Virus record (IMG/VR): IMGVR_UViG_3300046455_000283
Location: 1 to 56,841 of that record
DNA: 56,841 nt
Source of the DNA: a virus
Strand: one strand, 5' to 3'
The position numbers and the translations under genes are program-made. Below are positions 24,955-30,335 of this stretch, piece by piece. Every line of letters begins with the position of its first letter. Positions within the stretch are counted from its first letter, which is position 1. The notes beneath the pieces are model-generated. The model saw nothing but the letters and a program-made list of their open reading frames with translations, searched no databases and was not told the DNA's origin.

Positions 24955-25062
24955 TCAGTCTTGAACGAGGCGCGAACCCATCGACCGCATGGTCAGAACG
25001 ATGGCGAGGGATTCTTGCGCGTTGAGACCCTCGGCGCGGAGCAGTTTATACATTGCAACCAT
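24955..25062 (-). CDS. 35-aa leftward mini-protein
   Basis: A lone minus-strand gene among rightward genes. AAGGAG precedes ATG, and a near-consensus promoter lies 33 bp upstream. The product is an amphipathic helix ('YKLLRAEGLNAQESLAIVL'). The full expression unit (promoter, ribosome site, hairpin terminator) supports it despite its size. Confidence 0.6.
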   Translation of the reverse strand: MVAMYKLLRAEGLNAQESLAIVLTMRSMGSRLVQD

Positions 25063-25095
25063 TTGCATCTCCTTGGTTGTTCGGGTGATAAATAA

Positions 25096-25124
25096 ATTCT
25101 ACCATAGGGTCAGCACCCTGTCAA
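25096..25124 (-). promoter_or_regulatory. Promoter of the 35-aa gene
   Basis: On the minus strand: TTGACA, 17 nt, TAGAAT. Confidence 0.75.
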
Positions 25125-25215
25125 CGATTGGTTTGAACTTTGATCCATCGTTATTATTGCGTGTGTGCGCGCGAATACCATACTGTTCGAACGATGTCAA
25201 GGCAAAACGATCCAA

Positions 25216-25231
25216 TGTGACCCGAGTCACA
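25216..25231. promoter_or_regulatory. CRP-like palindrome
   Basis: TGTGACCCGAGTCACA fits the CRP-family consensus TGTGA-N6-TCACA and is a 6-4-6 palindrome. Its centre is about 67 bp upstream of the predicted start of the next transcript, within the range where CRP activates. A phage regulator could bind it instead. Confidence 0.65.
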
Positions 25232-25255
25232 TGGCAAACAATGTTCGAACACGCC

Positions 25256-25284
25256 TTGACTTGGGTTTCCGGTTCAGATAAAAT
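25256..25284 (+). promoter_or_regulatory. Promoter of paralogue 2
   Basis: TTGACT, 17 nt, TAAAAT; a leader of about 47 nt ends in AAAAGGATGC before ATG. Confidence 0.7.
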
Positions 25285-25337
25285 GACCTCATTGAATCAA
25301 TCACCCTGATTGATCATAAACAGAAAAGGATGCTACC

Positions 25338-25646
25338 ATGAAGACGCTCACCCCCAAGGAGATTGCAGTCGATTTCGGAACAGATCCGAAAACGCTGCGG
25401 AAGTTCCTCCGTTCGATCACGCCGGTCGATGACCGCCCCGGGAAGGGATCGCGCTGGTCGATTCCCGGCAACGCGAAGAACTTGAAGAGTCTGCGGACGC
25501 AGTTCGATGCTTGGGAGATCAAGCGCAAGGAAGACGCCGCACGACGCGCCGAGGAAGCTGCCGCACAGGCTGCGACCGACGAGGTCGAGGACGACGCCAC
25601 CGAGGTCACCACCGACGAGGTCAACGAAGACACCGTCGAGGCCTGA
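25338..25646 (+). CDS. Small HTH-like regulator, paralogue 2
   Basis: A 102-residue protein: 'TPKEIAVDFGTDPKTLRKFLRS' (HTH-like), 'PGKGSRWSIPG', 'LKSLRTQFDAW', then an Ala/Glu helix and acidic tail. Same length and layout as the protein at 17862 and the core of 26735. Monocistronic with its own promoter, CRP-like site and terminator, so it may be a separately controlled regulator or nucleoid-type protein. Confidence 0.65.
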   Translation: MKTLTPKEIAVDFGTDPKTLRKFLRSITPVDDRPGKGSRWSIPGNAKNLKSLRTQFDAWEIKRKEDAARRAEEAAAQAATDEVEDDATEVTTDEVNEDTVEA

Positions 25647-25658
25647 TCTGCGACGGGG

Positions 25659-25685
25659 CCCCCTCTCGAGGGGGTCTCGTTGTGT
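25659..25685 (+). terminator. Terminator after paralogue 2
   Basis: CCCCCTC-TC-GAGGGGG followed by TCTCGTTGTG. Confidence 0.75.
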
Positions 25686-25896
25686 GTGTCATGTCCATGG
25701 ACAGAGCAAACCCTGACTGCTGTTTGACGCGATGCGAATGATCGACGAGGTTCAAACCAGAGATATCCAGATTGATCCAGGTTTGATCCGTACTAGCGAT
25801 GCGGGCATTAGGCGCATTGCATTTCGCCGGTCGATTAGGGACCGTTCCTCGAGGGGGCACCTCGGTCCGCGGCTGTCCGAATTGTTCGTTCCGGCC

Positions 25897-25925
25897 TTGA
25901 CATAGGTTGCGAGGTGTGGTAGAAT
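25897..25925 (+). promoter_or_regulatory. Leaderless promoter of the 32-aa gene
   Basis: TTGACA, 17 nt, TAGAAT, 6 nt, ATG. No ribosome site. The preceding 200 bases (25690-25896) contain no supported gene. Confidence 0.75.
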
Positions 25926-25931
25926 ACAGGC

Positions 25932-26030
25932 ATGCTTACCAAGGATAACCTACCGCTCCTCATCCTCGCCATCGCGTTGAGTCTCCTCGTGGTGTTCTCC
26001 GCGCTGACCAACTACGGCGCTCCGCACTAA
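25932..26030 (+). CDS. 32-aa leaderless membrane peptide
   Basis: A tiny frame placed exactly where a leaderless mRNA would start. Residues 7-25 ('LPLLILAIALSLLVVFSAL') form one membrane segment; the ends are short and polar. It could act on the host membrane or be a small toxin-like or lysis-related peptide; no family is recognisable at this size. Confidence 0.55.
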   Translation: MLTKDNLPLLILAIALSLLVVFSALTNYGAPH

Positions 26031-26148
26031 CGCGCTGACACGCGCTGGCTGAAACGCCACCGAGCTCGGTGTCCGGCGGCCGGTCGGAGCTGCCATGAGA
26101 GCTGCAACGTTCGGTCCCCACCTCGTTCCCGTCCCCATTCCACGCAAA

Positions 26149-26261
26149 TGTCCGATTTGTCCGGGGAACGGAGTCGATTGTCCGCTTTCTGACGAAATGT
26201 CCGATTTGTCCGAGTCGCTCCAAAATGTCCGATTTCTGTGTGACACACACGCATTTGTCCG
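26149..26261 (+). repeat. Array of TGTCCG words
   Basis: Seven TGTCCG copies in 113 bp, most inside (A/T)TGTCCGATTT, with two more close variants just downstream. The 318 bases from 26031 to 26348 hold no supported gene. Such spaced words usually mark binding sites of one protein, for example an origin or repressor array. Confidence 0.55.
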
Positions 26262-26348
26262 ATTTGCGGATTGGTGGTGGCGAATTGTCCCGACACGTCC
26301 GAATTGCCCCCGTAGGGGCGAATTCGGGGTCGATGGGCGATTTAGGCG

Positions 26349-26618
26349 TTATGCATGGATTTGATCGTCAATGCAGATTCGATAATCGCATCGGTGAATT
26401 GGGCAAATTTCGTAATTGAGGCAGAGATCGGCGATTTGCGCAGCATCGCAGGTTTTGAGCAATTTGAGCAATTCGGCGTATTCGGGCAATTGATCGGATT
26501 CGGGTGCATCGAGCATTTCGAGCAGTTCGAGCATTTCGAGCGGATCATTCGTTTCGAGCGATTCGGCAAAAATGCGATGGATTTGGGTGATTTGGGGTGA
26601 TTGCATCGTTTGATTCAT
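26349..26618 (-). CDS. Leaderless leftward gene in the G-restricted block
   Basis: An 89-residue acidic helical protein with Leu/Glu-rich repeats ('ESLETNDPLEMLELLEMLD', 'PEYAELLKLLK') and Cys in the last third. It contains no Gly, Val or Trp. ATG lies 6 nt after TATGAT with no ribosome site. Divergent from the regulator at 26735 and sharing its control region. Function unknown; a partner or antagonist of that regulator is a guess. Confidence 0.6.
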   Translation of the reverse strand: MNQTMQSPQITQIHRIFAESLETNDPLEMLELLEMLDAPESDQLPEYAELLKLLKTCDAAQIADLCLNYEICPIHRCDYRICIDDQIHA

Positions 26619-26624
26619 GCATGA

Positions 26625-26653
26625 ATCATATCATGCGGGGGGCGATTATGCAA
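26625..26653 (-). promoter_or_regulatory. Left half of symmetric divergent promoter
   Basis: On the minus strand: TTGCAT, 17 nt, TATGAT, 6 nt, ATG. Element for element the mirror of the rightward promoter. Confidence 0.75.
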
Positions 26654-26668
26654 TGCCGCAAAAGGGAT

Positions 26669-26684
26669 TGTGACATGGGTCACA
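26669..26684. promoter_or_regulatory. CRP-like palindrome at the exact centre of the divergent promoters
   Basis: TGTGACATGGGTCACA, again TGTGA-N6-TCACA and sharing TGTGAC-N4-GTCACA with the site at 25216. Its midpoint (26676.5) is the midpoint between the two divergent ATGs, so it lies 58.5 bp from each predicted start. One dimer could control both genes equally. Confidence 0.75.
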
Positions 26685-26699
26685 GTCCGATTTATCCCC

Positions 26700-26728
26700 T
26701 TGCATGATTCGATCATGCATGGTATGAT
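26700..26728 (+). promoter_or_regulatory. Right half of symmetric divergent promoter
   Basis: TTGCAT, 17 nt, TATGAT, 6 nt, ATG. Confidence 0.75.
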
Positions 26729-26734
26729 GCATGC

Positions 26735-27079
26735 ATGATCATTTCGGGGAATTCGCAATCGCGCATTTCGCATGATCATGGAATTCGGGCAAATCGCCCA
26801 ATTCGCTCAATCACGAAGGATGATGCCGTTATCGCTCAATCACGCACGCCGAAGGATATTGCGCTCGAATGGGGCACCGACGCAAAAACGCTCAGGAAAT
26901 TCTTGCGCAAGGATATTAAGGATAAAGGCCTCGAATCGCCCGGAAAGGGGCAACGCTGGGCAATTGATGCGCGATCGCTCAAATCCTTGCAAAAGCGATT
27001 TGACGCATGGAATGCGGCAAAAGCGATCAAAACTGATGATTCGCCCGAAACGATCGAATCGACCGAATCACCCGAATAA
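26735..27079 (+). CDS. HTH-like regulator, paralogue 3 (leaderless)
   Basis: A 114-residue protein. From residue ~38 it matches its paralogues ('TPKDIALEWGTDAKTLRKFLRK', 'PGKGQRWAIDA', 'LKSLQKRFDAW'). The first ~36 residues are not shared and include a segment (K-D-D-A-V-I) encoded where the paralogue at 25338 has its ribosome site and start, so the extension looks like a translated former leader. Only one Val codon and few Gly: even this constrained gene shows reduced GT. Probable local regulator. Confidence 0.65.
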   Translation: MIISGNSQSRISHDHGIRANRPIRSITKDDAVIAQSRTPKDIALEWGTDAKTLRKFLRKDIKDKGLESPGKGQRWAIDARSLKSLQKRFDAWNAAKAIKTDDSPETIESTESPE

Positions 27080-27091
27080 CCCAAAACGCCT

Positions 27092-27116
27092 GATTTCCCC
27101 CCTAACGGGGGGATTT
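27092..27116 (+). terminator. Terminator after paralogue 3
   Basis: CCCCCC-TAAC-GGGGGG, flanked by T-rich sequence on both sides. Confidence 0.7.
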
Positions 27117-27619
27117 CAGGTGGAATCACGAGAAAATCGGACAATTGCGTGCGACCTCCGCAAAGCCGACGGAAACGGGCAACTGCTCCCAACTCCGACG
27201 GAATCGCTCAAAGCCGACGAAATCGCCCAAACGCTCTCAAGTCCGACGAAATCGGACAAAGCCACAAACGCCCGCTCAAATCGGACATTGCGTGGAGAAG
27301 GTGCACAAGGCCGACGAAATCGACGCAAGGCCGCCCAAAGCGGACAACTTGCCAACCAAACGAACAATTCGGACAAGTCACCAACCAAACGCACAATTCG
27401 GGCAACTGCGGACCACCTCGCCCAACCTTCCCAACCTGCCCTCCTACCGACCAAATGGGATCCTCACGCACAAGGCTGGACAATTCGGACATGCGGGTCG
27501 AGGGCAAGCACTTTGTCGTGCCTTGTCCGAATTCGTCGTGAGGTGGCGAAATGTCCCTTTTGTCCGAGTCGCACGCAATTGTGCGTGAGGAGGCATTATG
27601 CGGAATTCGATGAAATACC
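27117..27619 (+). repeat. Spacer with degenerate 19-bp tandem repeats and TCGGACA words
   Basis: From 27160 to 27276 a unit like CAANKCCGACGRAATCGSN recurs with 19-bp steps (27190, 27209, 27238, 27257). Scattered TCGGACA words (reverse complement of the TGTCCGA in the array upstream) follow, and TGTCCGAGTCGC recurs near 27560 as near 26207. Several overlapping frames are open through here because stop triplets are rare, but none has a promoter or ribosome site that sets it apart. I call no gene. Confidence 0.5.
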
Positions 27620-27648
27620 TTGACTTCGCCCACCTCGCATGATATGAT
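27620..27648 (+). promoter_or_regulatory. Leaderless promoter of the first G-restricted rightward gene
   Basis: TTGACT, 17 nt, TATGAT, 6 nt, ATG. Confidence 0.75.
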
Positions 27649-27654
27649 GCATGC

Positions 27655-28050
27655 ATGACCTCAACCGATGCGCCTTTCATCCTGCAAATCACCCAAATCC
27701 CTGCAATTGATACCCTCCTCACCGCAATCAAACCTAATCGCCCCTCATTCGCCCTTGACGCCTACATTTCCACATGCCGCCTATATGACATCGACCCCTT
27801 CGATGCCGCCGACCTTGACGACAATCCCCATATCATCCGCGCACGCAATTCGCTCTTTTCCCTCGACCATACCGAATATGCTCCTTACGACTATTATACC
27901 GATTCCTGCCTCGACGAATTGACCTTAATCCTCGATTGCGACCGATACTCCGACAACGATGAATTCGCCCTCCAACACCGAATCATCGAATTCTGCTACG
28001 ATTCGAACGATTACGACCTTGCCGATCAATTGACCTCCTTAATCCCCTAA
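27655..28050 (+). CDS. 131-aa protein lacking Gly, Val and Trp
   Basis: An acidic protein, rich in Asp, Leu, Tyr and Ser, with one Lys and no internal Met. The gene has no GG, AG or GT dinucleotide, including across codon boundaries. It is leaderless and coupled (TAATG) to the next small gene. The regular 'DxxDLxD'-type helices suggest a folded helical protein. No family recognised. Confidence 0.6.
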   Translation: MTSTDAPFILQITQIPAIDTLLTAIKPNRPSFALDAYISTCRLYDIDPFDAADLDDNPHIIRARNSLFSLDHTEYAPYDYYTDSCLDELTLILDCDRYSDNDEFALQHRIIEFCYDSNDYDLADQLTSLIP

Positions 28051-28190
28051 TGCGACCAATGACCCGAATCCTCGACCTCGCCTACGATTCGCCCATCGCC
28101 CACCACGATGCCCTAATCGCCCTACTCCACCTAATCGCCCATCGCCATGCCCGACCCAATTGCCCGACTTGCGATGCCCTCGCCCGATGA
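28050..28190 (+). CDS. 46-aa CPTC protein, no Gly, Val or Trp
   Basis: Starts within the preceding stop (TAATG). A His/Leu-rich helix (residues 18-34) followed by CPTC, a possible half zinc site. Same dinucleotide restriction as its neighbours. Depends on coupling, since no ribosome site exists. Confidence 0.5.
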   Translation: MRPMTRILDLAYDSPIAHHDALIALLHLIAHRHARPNCPTCDALAR

Positions 28191-28193
28191 CCT

Positions 28194-28207
28194 CCCCCCC
28201 CCCCCCC
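28194..28207. repeat. Homopolymer of 14 C
   Basis: An uninterrupted C14 between the 46-aa gene and the next promoter. It is prone to length change in replication and sequencing; a C8 run occurs at 28641. Confidence 0.9.
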
Positions 28208-28245
28208 ACCTGCCCATGACCTCGACCATATCATCCTCACCTGCC

Positions 28246-28274
28246 TTGACCTCGATGACCTCGCATGATATGAT
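28246..28274 (+). promoter_or_regulatory. Leaderless promoter of the membrane-anchored gene
   Basis: TTGACC, 17 nt, TATGAT, 6 nt, ATG. Confidence 0.75.
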
Positions 28275-28280
28275 CATGCC

Positions 28281-28610
28281 ATGACCTATTCACCCCGCAC
28301 CATAATCGCCCTATTCGCCATCACCTGCCTGACCATCCTCACCATGACCTCAATGATCCTCAATCGCCCTACCTCGCACCATGCGCACCATGCACCCACA
28401 TCGCCCATATCCTCACATTGCGCTGAAGATGCCCTTGCCCTGACAATTCACCCATCACGCACATATGCCTGCATACCTGCCGATGACTTCGCCCCCAATA
28501 CCCGCCTTGCCTTCGCCTCTGCCTCAATCCTCCGCTTTTGCCCGACCCACACCGCCCAAATCACCATCGACTCCGATGATGCCGAAATCCTGACCAATTG
28601 CTCACGCTGA
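28281..28610 (+). CDS. Membrane-anchored 109-aa protein, no Gly, Val, Trp or Lys
   Basis: Residues 8-27 form one membrane segment ('IIALFAITCLTILTMTSMIL'); the rest is polar with a His-rich stretch and Cys residues that could form disulphides outside the cell. The gene has no GG or GT and a single AG. A surface protein exposed after infection, for example for exclusion, is one option; no homologue is recognised. Confidence 0.55.
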   Translation: MTYSPRTIIALFAITCLTILTMTSMILNRPTSHHAHHAPTSPISSHCAEDALALTIHPSRTYACIPADDFAPNTRLAFASASILRFCPTHTAQITIDSDDAEILTNCSR

Positions 28611-28807
28611 CCTAATCGCTCACGAACCATACCCAACCAACCCCCCCCACCCATACCGACACGAAGCGGACATTTTCCGCCCCGGACGGCTCTTCCGTCG
28701 AAGTGTTTGAACTTTTCCCAGACTCCATCCCTGTATGCCCCCTGAAAATCCGGGTTTTCCGGGTACCCCACACAATTCAACCTGCAGTACGAGACGGAAC
28801 AAGATCA
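28611..28807. other. Spacer with hairpins
   Basis: No supported gene. Contains GCGGA...TCCGC and GACGG-ctctt-CCGTC inverted repeats that may end the upstream transcript. The G restriction ends here at 28665. Confidence 0.35.
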
Positions 28808-28836
28808 TTGACTTCAATACAGGGCTATGATATGAT
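28808..28836 (+). promoter_or_regulatory. Promoter of the 28.9-29.5 kb operon
   Basis: TTGACT, 17 nt, TATGAT; a leader of about 33 nt carries GAGGAG. Confidence 0.7.
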
Positions 28837-28875
28837 GCCCTCATCAATTGCACCCGACCGAGGAGAAACATTGTC

Positions 28876-29100
28876 ATGCCCGTTCGCATCTTAGGCTATC
28901 AATGCCAAGAGAACCATTGCTTACACCCTCGAGACTCCCATCGACCCCTCCTAGGCGACCCCGACACAAAGCCTGAGAGGGGTCACTGCTATGTTAAGGG
29001 GTGTGGGTGTATGTCTTTCCGTGAACTTCACCCTTCCCCCTTTCTCGACCAAGTCTATGACATGGAGAACCCTTTCCCTTACCATCCACCAGTCCAATAA
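28876..29100 (+). CDS. 74-aa Cys/His-rich protein
   Basis: Contains 'CQENHCLHPRDSH' and 'CYVKGCGCMSF', enough ligands for one or two zinc sites. Short conserved mini-proteins like this are common in actinophages. Normal base composition, unlike the genes just upstream. Confidence 0.6.
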   Translation: MPVRILGYQCQENHCLHPRDSHRPLLGDPDTKPERGHCYVKGCGCMSFRELHPSPFLDQVYDMENPFPYHPPVQ

Positions 29101-29127
29101 GCAGTCTTCGACTTGATAGGAGACACC

Positions 29128-29301
29128 ATGACCGACCGACCGAGCTATACGCTCCGCAACGAGGCGGGTGAACTGGTCACGTTCTATGCCGATCCACTCG
29201 ACGGCAAGATTTACATTCCTGCCGGGCACTACACGATCCCGCAGGACCAACAGCCACTGACCCTCGACAAACTCGATCGCTTGGAAGGGGAGACACCATG
29301 A
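29128..29301 (+). CDS. 57-aa hypothetical protein
   Basis: AGGAG 6 nt before ATG. Small beta protein. Coupled by ATGA to the next gene, with the GGAGACACC context repeated at both starts. Confidence 0.55.
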   Translation: MTDRPSYTLRNEAGELVTFYADPLDGKIYIPAGHYTIPQDQQPLTLDKLDRLEGETP

Positions 29302-29459
29302 CCAAATCTCATGCTTCTAGAGCCTATGCTCGGGCTATACGGGAGAACCGTAACCAGAGAAACAGGGAACGGCAAAGAGGACGCTGGATCTGTGATTGCG
29401 GACAATGGATTTGCCCAGAAACTGTGCATGAACATAAGGCTTGTTATCCCGGCATGTGA
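29298..29459 (+). CDS. 53-aa basic zinc-finger protein
   Basis: An Arg-rich N-terminal half then CDCG...C...H.H...C, a single zinc finger. DNA or RNA binding likely. Starts inside the previous stop. Confidence 0.55.
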   Translation: MTKSHASRAYARAIRENRNQRNRERQRGRWICDCGQWICPETVHEHKACYPGM

Positions 29460-29674
29460 TTGCTCCCTCACTGATCATCATGCGATTCAGCGCAGGGGCT
29501 AATCCTGTAGAAGCGCTGAGGAAGCATGAGGAGAACAGGATTGCTTTGCATGATCACTGCTGCCTAATCGCATTAACTAAAGCAACTCACTCGCACGCGT
29601 GCGCCCGCTCTCTAACCATCAGGACAAGAACTTTTCGTCAGCTGTGCCATAGTTATCCGACAGTACGCGGCTCC
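29460..29674. other. Spacer before the late promoter
   Basis: No gene with a credible start. Contains CATGATCA-type palindromes and GCACGCGTGCGC near 29597, which could be operators. Confidence 0.3.
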
Positions 29675-29703
29675 TTGACGCGACGCACAAGATATGCGAT
29701 ACT
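29675..29703 (+). promoter_or_regulatory. Late promoter
   Basis: TTGACG, 17 nt, GATACT. It is the only strong rightward promoter seen before the structural genes. A GTG 6 nt later opens an 8-codon frame that may be incidental. Confidence 0.6.
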
Positions 29704-30002
29704 GTTAAGGTGACCGGTTTGACCTCTTGCGAGTGAAGACACCCATCCGATCCCCGGCGAGCTTAAGCCGGTCACCTCTCTACCCCAGGGTTATGCTTGA
29801 CTGAGACCCCCCAGCTCAGTTGACCATACAGCTAAAACGGCTGCTGCCCACGTCTCGGCGAAGTCCTTACTCCGTAAAGGTTTTGCTGATACCCTCTCTC
29901 CTCCCCGCCTCCTTAGCCCGGCAGGGTTGCAGGGGAGATTGCCCTTATCGGTCGGGGGCTCGGGACCCTGGGGTGGGTTCGCCATAACAGCCAAGGAGAT
30001 CT
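29704..30002 (+). ncRNA. Long structured leader of the late operon
   Basis: About 290 nt without a gene between the late promoter and the first tail gene. It starts with GGTGACCGG (29709) that pairs perfectly with CCGGTCACC (29768), then further possible stems (GAGAC/GTCTC; CCTTAC/GTAAAGG; GGCA/TGCC) and ends in AAGGAG. It could be an antitermination, attenuation or mRNA-stability element. Structure is inferred by eye. Confidence 0.5.
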
Positions 30003-30335
30003 ATGCTTACTAATCCAGTAGACTTGAGGGCACCCCAGGTGGATGTTCTTGTCGATTGGGGAGTACCGGTCTCGTTTAGGGTCCATACGGACTATAGTTT
30101 GGCTGGGTGGACAGGCGGAATATGCACACTGAGGGCCGAACCAGAGGGCAACCCCATAGTTAGCCATGGGTTAGACGAAAGCATGATCGGGTCGGGCTTT
30201 TTAACGGCTAATTTTACTGTCGCAGAGCTAGAGGGCACTATCTCGGGCGTATGGTATACGATTGAGGGGGTCCTTAACGGGGTTCCTCGGCGACTTCAGC
30301 GGGGCCAGATCCGCTTTGAGGAGCAGGTGGGCTAA
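30003..30335 (+). CDS. First late gene, small beta-rich virion protein
   Basis: A 110-residue beta-rich protein with AAGGAG before ATG and a 1-nt overlap with the tail fibre. Pattern '[22 protein letters not shown]' recalls the N-terminal attachment domain of some baseplate or fibre proteins. It may attach the fibre to the tail. Confidence 0.5.
   Translation: MLTNPVDLRAPQVDVLVDWGVPVSFRVHTDYSLAGWTGGICTLRAEPEGNPIVSHGLDESMIGSGFLTANFTVAELEGTISGVWYTIEGVLNGVPRRLQRGQIRFEEQVG

Noticed and set aside
26772-27623. Long rightward open frame of 283 codons
   Set aside because: It overlaps the HTH-like gene in another frame and runs on through stop-poor repeats; there is no ribosome site or leaderless promoter at its start.
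27598-27642. 14-codon frame with GGAGG before ATG, ending in the 27620 promoter
   Set aside because: Good ribosome site but no promoter serving it was found, and it overlaps the -35 element; left as undecided noise.
27604-28664. GG/AG absence as escape from Cas9 NGG/NAG PAMs
   Set aside because: The opposite strand is full of GG (plus-strand CC, even C14), so the duplex still offers many PAMs, and GT absence is not explained.
29710-29736. Eight-codon GTG frame at the late transcript start
   Set aside because: Too short, no coupling to a downstream gene, and it lies within the stem of the leader.
28808-30002. tRNA genes
   Set aside because: Several hairpins and GGTTCG-like words were checked, but no cloverleaf with acceptor stem and TPsiC arm could be built.
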